Source of the DNA: Paenibacillus_G sp049942825
Lineage (GTDB): Bacteria > Bacillota > Bacilli > Paenibacillales > NBRC-103111
Length of the DNA stretch: 64,000 nucleotides
NCBI RefSeq assembly: GCF_049942825.1
Contig: NZ_CP187970.1
Coordinates: forward strand, 6,014,001-6,078,000
Direction: 5' to 3'
The position numbers and the translations under genes were made by a program. Under the pieces are notes generated by a model. It did not search any database and was not told where the DNA came from. It saw only the letters and a program-made list of their open reading frames with translations. This document shows, in pieces, positions 49,021 to 57,239 of the stretch (position 1 is its first letter; every line of letters starts with the position of its first letter).

Positions 49021-50775
49021 ATGCTAAACAAACTCGGCCTGCGTACCAAGCTCATGATGATGCTTCTGATTCCTCTGCTCCTTCTGCTCCTAACCAATGC
49101 TTATGGCATGCGGAAGATGAGTGTTATGCAGCAGAACCTGATCGTCTCGCTGCACGATTCGACCTACCGCAGCTCGGAAGCGCTGCTCAATGCCGACCGC
49201 GACCTGTACCAGGCGCTCGTCGCCGCAGAGAAGCTGCTCCTGATCCCGGCCGGAACTGAAGCTTTCGCGGCCGGTGAGAAAGACACCCGGGACAACCTCG
49301 CTCAAGCGAAGGAACGGGTTCGTGAAGCCGAGGCGATCTGGAAGCGGAATCAGGCCCAGCTGCTCGCGCCTGACGCCGAAACGAAGCTGGCCGCCCAGTT
49401 CAGCCTGTTCGGCCAGGAAATCGCCGTTTGGGAATCCGGCTCCGCCGAGGTCATCCGTTCGCTGGCCGGCACCCAGCCCGGCTCGCGTGAAGCACAAGCG
49501 GCGAAGCTTGACGGGCTCGACAAGACCTTCGGGACGGCCCGCAATGCGCTCAACGGGCTGGAAGAACTCGTCGACGCCAATGCCGGCCGGCAGATCGAGC
49601 AGACGATGGACGCGATGGAAGCCCTGAAGCTGAAGCTGGCCGCCGTCGTCCTGCTCGCGGGACTTGCGATCGTGGCTCTGGGCTGGATGGTATCGCGGGA
49701 CATCCGCCGGTCCGTCGGCCGCGTGGTCGAGGTAGCCAACCGCGTCGCGGAAGGCGATCTCACGGTCGGGGAGATCCCCGTAACGACGAAGGACGAGATC
49801 GGCCGGCTGGCTGCGTCCATTAACGGGATGACACGCAGCCTGCGGGAGCTCATCACGGCCATCAACACGACTGCCATGCAGGTAGCCGCCTCCTCGCAGG
49901 AGCTGTCCGCTTCGGCCGAAGAGACGGGCAAAGCCGGCGAGCATATCGCCGAGAGCATCCAGGGGATCGCCTCCGATGCCGAGACCCAGCGGCTCAGCGT
50001 GGGCTCCGGCTTCCGGAGCCTGCAGGAGATCACCGGCGCGGCCCGCCGCATCTCGGAGAGCCTGGACAATGTCAGCGGCCATGCCAGGGGGACGTCCCGG
50101 AAGACGGCCGAGGGCAGCCAGCGCATCCGCGCGGCCGTCGGGCGGATGACGAGCATCGGCCGCTCGGTCGCCGAGCTGGGCGGCTCAGTCCGCACGCTCG
50201 GGGACCATTCCCGGGACATCGAGAGCTTCGCCCGCACGATTGCCGGCCTCTCGAATCAGACGAACCTGCTCGCGCTCAATGCCGCCATCGAAGCGGCACG
50301 GGCCGGGGAGCAGGGCCGCGGCTTCGCGGTGGTCGCCGGCGAAGTGCGCAAGCTGGCCGAGCTCTCCAGCGAGGCGGCCAAGAACGTCAGCGGGCTCGTG
50401 CAGCAGATGCTGGCGGTGACCGGCCAGACCACCGCTTCCATGAGTTCCACGGCCCATGAAGTGGAGCTCGGCATCACGGCCGTCCACGAAGCGGATGCCG
50501 CCTTCACTGAGATTCAGGAGTCGATCGGCGAAGTCGTCGATTACATCTCCCGCACCTCGGCGGACACCCGCGAGATGTCCGAAGGCGCCGGCCAGGTGAA
50601 CGCCGCCTTCCAGGAGATCGGCGTGATCATGGACCGTTCGGCCGGCGACGCGCAGAACGTGTCGGCCGCCTCCGAAGAGCAGCTCGCCACGATGGAGGAC
50701 ATCTCCTCCTCCGCCCGGGCCATGGCGCACATGGCCGAGGAGCTGCAGGGGCTGATCCTGCGCTTCAAGCTGTAG
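49021..50775 (+). CDS. Methyl-accepting chemotaxis protein with four-helix-bundle sensor
   Basis: A 584-residue receptor. TM1 is a strongly hydrophobic leucine run (about 10-28), and an all-helical extracellular domain (about 30-200) follows. TM2 is at about 202-222 and HAMP at about 222-275 (SRDIRRSVGRVVEVANRVAE). The signalling coil has tip ARTIAGLSNQTNLLALNAAI and the EQGRGFAVVAGEVRKLAELS continuation. The architecture equals the receptor at 35099-36748. It is monocistronic; a repeat array begins about 120 bases after its stop. The ligand is unknown. Confidence 0.9.
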   Translation: MLNKLGLRTKLMMMLLIPLLLLLLTNAYGMRKMSVMQQNLIVSLHDSTYRSSEALLNADRDLYQALVAAEKLLLIPAGTEAFAAGEKDTRDNLAQAKERVREAEAIWKRNQAQLLAPDAETKLAAQFSLFGQEIAVWESGSAEVIRSLAGTQPGSREAQAAKLDGLDKTFGTARNALNGLEELVDANAGRQIEQTMDAMEALKLKLAAVVLLAGLAIVALGWMVSRDIRRSVGRVVEVANRVAEGDLTVGEIPVTTKDEIGRLAASINGMTRSLRELITAINTTAMQVAASSQELSASAEETGKAGEHIAESIQGIASDAETQRLSVGSGFRSLQEITGAARRISESLDNVSGHARGTSRKTAEGSQRIRAAVGRMTSIGRSVAELGGSVRTLGDHSRDIESFARTIAGLSNQTNLLALNAAIEAARAGEQGRGFAVVAGEVRKLAELSSEAAKNVSGLVQQMLAVTGQTTASMSSTAHEVELGITAVHEADAAFTEIQESIGEVVDYISRTSADTREMSEGAGQVNAAFQEIGVIMDRSAGDAQNVSAASEEQLATMEDISSSARAMAHMAEELQGLILRFKL

Positions 50776-50896
50776 GGCGGCGGCGGGCATGCACGCGGCT
50801 GGTTTGTGCCGCTCCACAGCGGCGTACGCGGCAGCGGCGGACTGCATTGTGGCTACGCCAGACTGCCAACTGCTTGCCCGCATACAGCCAATTCGT

Positions 50897-51335
50897 CCAA
50901 CTGGCTTACACGCTTGCTCCGCCCAGCCGGACCGCCAACTGGTTCACACGCTTGCACCGCCGTCGGACCGCCAACTAGCTCGCTCGCTTGTACCGCCAGC
51001 CGGACCGCCAACTGGCTCGCTCGCTTGCACCGCCAGCCGGACCACCAGCTGGCTCGCTCGCTTGCACCGCCGTCGGACTGCCAACTGGCTCACACACTTG
51101 CTCCGCCGCCGGGCCGCCAACTGGCTCGCTCGCTTGCACCGTCAGCCGGTCCTCCAACTGGCTCACACACTTGCTCCGCCAGCCGGACCGCCAACTGGCT
51201 CGCTCGCTTGCACCGTCTGCCGGTCCGCCAACTGGCTTACACGCTTGCACCGCCAGCCGGACCGCCAACTGGTTCACACGCTTGCACCGCCGTCGGACTG
51301 CCAACTGGCTCGCTCGTTTGCTGACGCAAAGAAAG
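50897..51335. repeat. Minisatellite array, about 12 copies of a 36-37 bp unit
   Basis: The start word CCAACTGGCTCGCTCGCTTG recurs at 50897, 50935, 50971, 51008, 51045, 51081, 51117, 51154, 51191, 51228, 51265 and 51301. Alternating variants (CTCGCTCG or TCACACA) are followed by CACCGCCAGCCGGACCG. There are no spacers between units. Open frames across it are low-complexity and lack starts, so it is noncoding. Confidence 0.9.
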
Positions 51336-51379
51336 ACCGCATCGTCCAGACCTTTTGACTGGGGAGGCGGTCTTTCGTT
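51332..51379. terminator. Terminator at the right end of the array
   Basis: AAAGACCGC (51332-51340) pairs with GCGGTCTTT (51367-51375), followed by CGTTTT. The same arm sequence recurs in the hairpin at 51756-51791. Confidence 0.7.
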
Positions 51380-51427
51380 TTGCGGACAGCCTTTTCGCAG
51401 TACCGCCGCGCACAGCATCCTCCGGCG

Positions 51428-51629
51428 AAAATAGCGGAACTCAGATTAACTCAGATGCCTTATGCTGCCTAAAAAAGAGCAGCTGAGCCGCATAGCGGAA
51501 CGGAAGTTCGCTATTTCGATGCATGAGGCCGTTTGCGGAGCGAAAGGACATGCATAGCGCACCTGAGTTCCGCTACCCGCCGGGAAATACCGAGAAATAA
51601 GTCAATAAGGCATCCTAGTTCCTCTATTT
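51428..51629. repeat. Interspersed palindromic element, copy 2
   Basis: It has the same order as the copy at 7808-7998: direct motifs at 51428-51463 and 51491-51518, inverted motifs at 51552-51576 and 51604-51629. The first motif carries a short internal duplication of ACTCAGAT. Between motifs 1 and 2 both copies keep an AAAAAGAG block. Motif 2 folds into ATAGC-GAAC-GGAA-GTTC-GCTAT with one bulge. Noncoding. Confidence 0.75.
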
Positions 51630-51755
51630 CAATAGGGAGGATTGAGCCGGCGGCGGGTGCTCCATGCGGCTCCCGCGGAGGGCGAAGGGCTCCGTTTGAG
51701 ATGCCGTATACAAAGCAGGCAGCCTCCTCGTATTCGGGATTAAGTCCACAGCCTG

Positions 51756-51791
51756 AAAGACCGCATCCACCTTAAAAGGGGTGCGGTCTTT
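51756..51791 (-). terminator. Terminator of the thioesterase/fad operon
   Basis: AAAGACCGCA and TGCGGTCTTT form the stem. On the minus strand it ends in TTTCAGG, a short T run, 123 bases past the thioesterase stop. Confidence 0.65.
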
Positions 51792-51913
51792 GCCGTTCGG
51801 CGCAAGGGAAAGAGGCCTAGTTAGGCATATAGGTGGTTATGCAGCTTAAACACCTCCAGCCTTGCCCGGAACCGGAGCCACTCTGCCCTCCCGTGAAACT
51901 GCCGCCCCGTCTT

Positions 51914-52417
51914 CTACGTTTGCGATGCGTCCGGACCGCTGGATCCGCCCGCATCCTCTTCCGCCTTCGAAGCCGGCTTCCCGCCGCCGGCTCCGGACTC
52001 CAGCACCCGGAACGTACCCGTTCCGTACGCACACAGCGTGCCGTCCTCCGCATGGACATACCCCTGCGTCGTCACCATGCGGCGCGATTGGTGGATGAGC
52101 TCCGCACTGACCGTGACAGTGCCTTTGCGGACGGAGCTCAGGTAGTGCAGATTGAGGTTGGTCGTCACGACCGCTTCCAGCGGCCTGACGGCCATCGCCA
52201 TCAGCCCCATGATCGAATCCAGCAGCGCGGCATGGACGCCGCCGTGCAGGATGCCCAGCATGTTCAGGTGATGGGCCTCGATCTTCAGGGCCGCCGCCAC
52301 GCGGGCCGGCCCGAACTCAGTCACCTCGCCGCCGACATGGTCCCAGAAGGTGCCCTGGGGCGAGGAGGCTTTTAACAGCTCCAGATGCGCCTCGCTTCCC
52401 CCTTCAATATTCTCCAT
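51914..52417 (-). CDS. PaaI-type hotdog thioesterase
   Basis: A 167-residue hotdog-fold acyl-CoA thioesterase. The sequence HHLNMLGILHGGVHAALLDSIMGL holds the HGG catalytic signature of PaaI/YbgC-like enzymes, and VVTTNLNLHYLSSVRKGTVTVS is the long hotdog strand pair (both shown in part). It is the last gene of the fadN-fadA-fadE-lcfA cluster, 47 bases after lcfA, where it could release CoA from stalled intermediates. The C-terminal Gly/Ala/Glu-rich tail is probably disordered. The exact substrate is unknown. Confidence 0.85.
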   Translation of the reverse strand: MENIEGGSEAHLELLKASSPQGTFWDHVGGEVTEFGPARVAAALKIEAHHLNMLGILHGGVHAALLDSIMGLMAMAVRPLEAVVTTNLNLHYLSSVRKGTVTVSAELIHQSRRMVTTQGYVHAEDGTLCAYGTGTFRVLESGAGGGKPASKAEEDAGGSSGPDASQT

Positions 52418-52464
52418 CGCTCTTCCCTCCAGCCCCTCTGACCGTATTGTCAGGATTAGGGTAT

Positions 52465-54159
52465 TCAGGCCCCCTGATCTTTATCCTTACCCGGCGGCTC
52501 CTGCCCCTCTTCAATCAGCCTGCGGCGCAGTACCTTGCCGACCATCGTCTTCGGGAAGCTCTCGCGGAACTCGAAGATCTTCGGGACCTTGTAGACGGCC
52601 AGCCGCTCCTTGCACCAGCGCTTCAGGCTTTCCTCATCCGTGGCGGCCCCCTGCTTCAGCACGATGAACGCCTTGACCGTCTCGCCCCGGTACGGATCGG
52701 ACACACCGGCGACCACCGCCTCCTCCACGTCCGGATGCTCGAAGAGCACCTCCTCGACCTCGCGCGGGTAGATGTTGTAGCCACCTGCAATGATGAGGTC
52801 CTTGTGCCGGTCGAGGATGAAGAAATAGCCGTCCTCATCCATCCGGGCCATATCGCCCGTGGACAGCCAGCCGTCCCTCAGCACCTTCGCCGTCTCATCC
52901 GGCCGCTTCCAATAGCCCGCCATGACCTGCGGCCCGCGGACGACCAGCTCCCCGATCTGCCCCTGCGGCACCTCTTCCCCGCTCTGCGGATCGACGATGC
53001 GCGCCTCGGTATCCGGGAGAGGGATGCCGATCGAGCCCAGCTTCCGGGCCTCCCAGATGTTGTTGGCATGGGTAACCGGCGAGGCTTCCGTGAGTCCGTA
53101 GCCTTCGATGAGCTTGCCTCCCGTCAGGCTCTCGAACCGCTCCTGCACCTCATGGGGCAGCGGAGCCGCGCCGGAGATGCAGAACCCGATCGAGGACAGG
53201 TCGTATTCCCGGATATCCGGGTGGTTGATCAGCGAGATGTACATCGTCGGCGCCCCCGGGAACACGGTGGGCTTCAGCTTGTGAATCGTCGTCAGCACTT
53301 CTTCTACCCGGAATCTCGGGATAAGGATCAGCGTGCCGGCCAGATAGACCGACTGGTTCATGAGCACCGTCATACCGAACACGTGGAAGAACGGAAGGGC
53401 CGCAAGATATTTCTCCTGCGCCTCCTTCGTCCGGTAGGCCCAGAGGCGGCTCTGGATCGTATTGGCCACGAGGTTCCGATGCGTGAGCATGACCCCCTTG
53501 GGGCGGCCTGTCGTGCCTCCGGTATATTGAATGAGTGCAAGATCGCTCCCGGCATCCACCTCTACATCCACGGCCTCCGGAGAAGACGTTTTGAGCAGTT
53601 TCGAAAAAGAAATCACGCGCTCCCCATAATCGACAACGGGTTTCTGTCCGTCCTTGCGGAGCTTCAATCCATAGAGCACGTTCTTCGGAAAAGGCAGATA
53701 GTCCGCCAGGGACGTCACCACGAGGTGCCCGAGCCCCGTGGCCGGCATCACCCCCTGGACCCGCTCGCAGAGCAGGTCCAAGGTGACGATCAGCTTCGCG
53801 TCCGCGTCGTTCAGCTGGTATTCCAGCTCCCGCGGCATATACAGCGGGTTCGTCATGACGACGACCCCGCCGATCAGCAGCGTGCCGTAGTAGGCGATCA
53901 CCGCCTGCGGACAGTTCGGCAGCATGACGGCCACGCGGTCCCCCTTGCGGACGCCGAGGCCGAGCAAGCCGTTCGCGAAGCGCCGGGCACTCTCAAGCAG
54001 GCTCCGGTAAGTTACCGTCCGGCCCATAAAATACAAGGCCGGATGGTCGCCATACTTCGCGGCGGAGTCCTTCAGGAACTGAGCCAGATTGTGACGCGGA
54101 TACTCGTAGGTCGGCGGTACGGATGCGGGATACTGTCCAATCCAAGGTTGGCCTGACAA
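52465..54159 (-). CDS. lcfA: Long-chain fatty-acid-CoA ligase
   Basis: A 564-residue adenylate-forming enzyme that activates fatty acids to acyl-CoA at the membrane. Motifs: IQYTGGTTGRPKGVMLTHRN (ATP P-loop), EGYGLTEASPVTHAN (A5), LSTGDMARMDEDGYFFILDR (A7/A8) and GYNIYPREVEEVLFEHPDVE, ending with the catalytic Lys in FPKTMVGKVLRR. TTG 54159 is the start, six bases after GGGGGG. It follows fadE by 32 bases and is co-transcribed with it. In B. subtilis lcfA instead heads the fadR-etfBA operon, so the layout differs here. Confidence 0.93.
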   Translation of the reverse strand: MSGQPWIGQYPASVPPTYEYPRHNLAQFLKDSAAKYGDHPALYFMGRTVTYRSLLESARRFANGLLGLGVRKGDRVAVMLPNCPQAVIAYYGTLLIGGVVVMTNPLYMPRELEYQLNDADAKLIVTLDLLCERVQGVMPATGLGHLVVTSLADYLPFPKNVLYGLKLRKDGQKPVVDYGERVISFSKLLKTSSPEAVDVEVDAGSDLALIQYTGGTTGRPKGVMLTHRNLVANTIQSRLWAYRTKEAQEKYLAALPFFHVFGMTVLMNQSVYLAGTLILIPRFRVEEVLTTIHKLKPTVFPGAPTMYISLINHPDIREYDLSSIGFCISGAAPLPHEVQERFESLTGGKLIEGYGLTEASPVTHANNIWEARKLGSIGIPLPDTEARIVDPQSGEEVPQGQIGELVVRGPQVMAGYWKRPDETAKVLRDGWLSTGDMARMDEDGYFFILDRHKDLIIAGGYNIYPREVEEVLFEHPDVEEAVVAGVSDPYRGETVKAFIVLKQGAATDEESLKRWCKERLAVYKVPKIFEFRESFPKTMVGKVLRRRLIEEGQEPPGKDKDQGA

Positions 54160-54191
54160 GTCGAACCCCCCTATCCTGCTAATCTGGCTTC

Positions 54192-55973
54192 CTAGAGCGC
54201 GTACTTCTCCGCTTCAATGACCTTGGCGGCGATGCCGCGCTTGAGTTCGATGGTGTTCACCGCCGACCTGCGCGTAAGCTTCTTGAGCACCGACAGCTGC
54301 GTCCTCAGCACGTCGCCGGTCTCCATGGCGGCCAGCGTCTCCTTCGCGAGCTCGTGGATGCGGTCGAACGACTCATGCACGAACACAATCGTCATGTCGG
54401 CCGCATGCTTCGCCTTGGCCTCCCCCGCGCGGCCGATGAGCTTCTTCGTGCGGAGCAGCGCGCTCTCCATGGCGAAGACCAGGATCATGATGTCGGCGAG
54501 GTGGCTGAGGATCTCCTGCTCCGCCTCGAGCTTCGTCTGATACTTCTGCACGGCACCGGCGCCGGCCATCAGAAAGATTTTCTTCGCCATGGCCAGCAGA
54601 TGCGTCTCTTCTTCAAGTACGCCCTCGAACACCTGGCCCGGCACCAGCTGGAGCAGCTCGGACTGAAGCGCCATCGCCTTCTGCATGAGCGGCAGTTCGC
54701 CCTTCATCGCCCGCTTGATCAGCGTGCCGGGAATGAGCAGCCGGTTGATCTCGTTCGTGCCCTCGAAAATGCGGTTGATCCGCGAATCCCGGTAGATGCG
54801 CTCGATCCGGTACTCCTGGATGAACCCGTAGCCGCCGTGGATCTGCACGCCTTCGTCGGCGACGAAGTCCAGCACCTCGGAGCCGAACACCTTGTTGATC
54901 GAGCACTCGAGCGCATACTCGGCGATCGCCTTGGCCGACTGGGCGCCGGCCTGCGGGGAACTCGTGTCAACCTCGGCCAGCCCTTCGTCGAACAGGCCCG
55001 CCGTGCGGTACACCATGCTCTCCAGTACATAGGTACGGATGTTCATCTCGGCGAGCTTCTTGCCGATGAGCGGGAACGACGAGATCGCCCGGCCGAACTG
55101 GGTCCGCTCATTGGCATACTTTGCCGAGAGCGCAATAGCGTCTTTCGCCGCGCCGACGCAGCCCGCAGCGAGCTTGAAGCGCCCGATGTTCAGGATGTTG
55201 AAGGCGATGAGGTGGCCTTTGCCGATCTCCCAGAGCAGGTTCTCCACCGGCACGTGCACGTCTTCGAGAATGAGCGGGCAGGTCGACGAGCCCTTGATAC
55301 CCATCTTCTTCTCCTCCGGCCCGATGCTCACGCCCTCCATCGTCCGCTCGACGATGAAGGTCGAGAAGTCCGTGCCGTTCACCTTGGCGTACACGATGAA
55401 AAGGTCCGCAAAGCCCGCATTCGTTATGAACTGCTTCGTCCCGTTCAGCACATAGTGCTTGCCGTCCGCGGACAGCACGGCCGCCGTCTTAGCGCCCAGC
55501 GCATCCGAGCCGGAGGAAGGCTCCGTGAGACAGTACGCCGCGATCTTCTCACCGGAAGCGAGAGCCGGCAGATACTTCTGTTTCTGCTTCTCATTGCCGA
55601 AGTAGACGATCGGCAGGGTGCCGATGCCGACATGCGCGCCGACCGAGAGGGCGAAGGCGGACGCTTTGGTCAGCCGCTCGTTGATCAGCGTCGAGCTCAC
55701 CTTATCGAGCCCGAGCCCCCCGTAGGCCTCCGGCACATCCGCGCCCAGGAGGCCGAGCTCGCCGGCGGCCCGCAGTTTTTCTACCGTAAGCTCATAGTTC
55801 AGCTTCTCGATCGCCTCGTCGTGCGGCTCGATCTCTCCCGCAACGAAATCCTCCGTCGTCTGGGCGATCATGCGGTGCTCTTCGGTGAAATCCTCCGGGG
55901 TTACGACCCGGCTTGGGTCCATTTCTTCAATAATGAAGCTGCCCCCTACCACTTTGCCTGCCGCTTTGTTCAT
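54192..55973 (-). CDS. fadE: Acyl-CoA dehydrogenase
   Basis: A 593-residue flavoenzyme catalysing the first oxidation of beta-oxidation and passing electrons to EtfAB. FVAGEIEPHDEAIEKLNYEL, YCLTEPSSGSDALGAKTAAV and FITNAGFADLFIVYAK are the N-terminal and beta-domain motifs. DEGVQIHGGYGFIQEYRIER and IFEGTNEINRLLIPGTL carry the FAD/active-site region of the large Bacillus FadE type with a C-terminal extension. ATG 55973 (MNKAAGKVVGG) is preferred over the longer frame, which has no family similarity. It lies between fadA and lcfA in one operon. Confidence 0.94.
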   Translation of the reverse strand: MNKAAGKVVGGSFIIEEMDPSRVVTPEDFTEEHRMIAQTTEDFVAGEIEPHDEAIEKLNYELTVEKLRAAGELGLLGADVPEAYGGLGLDKVSSTLINERLTKASAFALSVGAHVGIGTLPIVYFGNEKQKQKYLPALASGEKIAAYCLTEPSSGSDALGAKTAAVLSADGKHYVLNGTKQFITNAGFADLFIVYAKVNGTDFSTFIVERTMEGVSIGPEEKKMGIKGSSTCPLILEDVHVPVENLLWEIGKGHLIAFNILNIGRFKLAAGCVGAAKDAIALSAKYANERTQFGRAISSFPLIGKKLAEMNIRTYVLESMVYRTAGLFDEGLAEVDTSSPQAGAQSAKAIAEYALECSINKVFGSEVLDFVADEGVQIHGGYGFIQEYRIERIYRDSRINRIFEGTNEINRLLIPGTLIKRAMKGELPLMQKAMALQSELLQLVPGQVFEGVLEEETHLLAMAKKIFLMAGAGAVQKYQTKLEAEQEILSHLADIMILVFAMESALLRTKKLIGRAGEAKAKHAADMTIVFVHESFDRIHELAKETLAAMETGDVLRTQLSVLKKLTRRSAVNTIELKRGIAAKVIEAEKYAL

Positions 55974-56031
55974 CCCGATCACTGCTCCCTTTTTCCTGAA
56001 TATGGGTGATGAAGTAAAAAGAGTGCCCGCT

Positions 56032-57216
56032 CTACGCCCCGTGCACCTCGAACACGCCTGCAGCTCCCATCCCGCCGCCGATGCACATCGACACGACGCC
56101 GAAGCCGCCGCCCCGCCGGCGCAGCTCATGCAGCAGCGTCGCCGTAATCTTCGTGCCCGTGCAGCCGAGCGGGTGACCGAGTGCGATCGCCCCGCCGTTC
56201 ACGTTCACCTTCGCCTCGTCGATGCCGAGCTCGCGGATGACCTGCACACACTGCGAGGCGAACGCCTCGTTGATCTCGAACAGCGACACGTCCTGCAGCC
56301 CGATGCCCGCCATCTGCAGCGCCTTCGGGATCGCCTTCACCGGGCCGACGCCCATGATCTCCGGCTCCACGCCGGCGAGAGCGAACGAGCGGAACGTCGC
56401 CAGCGGCTTCAGCCCGAGCATGTCAGCCTTCTCGCGGCTCATCACGACGCACGCCGCCGCCCCGTCGCTCATCTGCGAGGCGTTGCCCGCCGTGACGCTG
56501 CCGCCGAGCCGGAAGGCCGGACGGAGCTTCGCCAGACCCTCGGGCGAGGTGTCCGGCCGGACGCCTTCGTCCGTGTCGACGGTGTACCGCTTCCGCTTGA
56601 CCTTCCCGGCCTCATCCAGCACCGTCCACTCCGCCTCGAACGGGACGATCTCCTCGCGGAACCGGCCTTCCGCGATCGCGGCCGCCGCCTTGCGGTGGGA
56701 CTCCACCGCGAAGCGGTCCTGGTCCTCGCGGGTGACGCCGAACCGGTCCGCCACCTGCTCCGCCGTGTGGCCCATGCCGATGTACACCTCCGGCATCGTC
56801 TCGACGATCTTCGGATTCGGCGATACCTTGAAGCCCGTCATCGGCACGTGGCTCATGCTCTCTACGCCTCCGGCGATGATCACATCGGCATGGCCGAGCA
56901 TGATCCGCTCGGCGGCGAAGGCGATCGACTGCAGCCCCGACGAGCAGAACCGGTTGATGGTGAGCGCCGGCACCGTCACGGGGAAGCCCGCGTACAGCGA
57001 CATGATGCGGGCGAAGTTCAGCCCCTGCTCGCCCTCCGGCATTGCGCAGCCAATGATGACGTCCTCCACGTCCTCCTTGCTCAGCCCCGGCGCCCGGTCG
57101 ATCACCGCCTGGAGCACGGCCCGGCCCAGGTCCTCGGCCCGCGTCTGCGCGAACACGCCCTTCTTGGCTTTGCCGATGGCGGTTCGGGCGATGGATACGA
57201 TCACTGCTTCTCTCAT
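56032..57216 (-). CDS. fadA: Acetyl-CoA C-acyltransferase (3-ketoacyl-CoA thiolase)
   Basis: A 394-residue thiolase cleaving 3-ketoacyl-CoA in the last beta-oxidation step. The nucleophilic Cys is in TINRFCSSGLQSIAFAAER, the His in GGAIALGHPLGCTGTKI and the second Cys in VSMCIGGGMGAAGVFE; all active-site residues are present and the length is standard. It lies 23 bases downstream of fadN and 58 bases before fadE, consistent with an operon. The start is ATG 57216 after a weak GAGG. Confidence 0.95.
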   Translation of the reverse strand: MREAVIVSIARTAIGKAKKGVFAQTRAEDLGRAVLQAVIDRAPGLSKEDVEDVIIGCAMPEGEQGLNFARIMSLYAGFPVTVPALTINRFCSSGLQSIAFAAERIMLGHADVIIAGGVESMSHVPMTGFKVSPNPKIVETMPEVYIGMGHTAEQVADRFGVTREDQDRFAVESHRKAAAAIAEGRFREEIVPFEAEWTVLDEAGKVKRKRYTVDTDEGVRPDTSPEGLAKLRPAFRLGGSVTAGNASQMSDGAAACVVMSREKADMLGLKPLATFRSFALAGVEPEIMGVGPVKAIPKALQMAGIGLQDVSLFEINEAFASQCVQVIRELGIDEAKVNVNGGAIALGHPLGCTGTKITATLLHELRRRGGGFGVVSMCIGGGMGAAGVFEVHGA

Positions 57217-57239
57217 TCCCTCAAGTCCCCTCTCCGTGG

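Noticed and set aside
50897..51335. A possible CRISPR array
   Set aside because: Units of 36-37 bases are contiguous with no unique spacers, and there are no cas genes; it is a minisatellite.
50789..51434. Several 150-190-codon open frames across the array
   Set aside because: All frames are open because the repeat lacks stops. The products are repeats of ANWLARLHRQP type without starts or conserved features.
55974..56129. 52-residue N-terminal extension of FadE
   Set aside because: It is Cys/Arg/Ser-rich with no similarity to FadE and overlaps the end of fadA. The ATG at 55973 gives the usual length.
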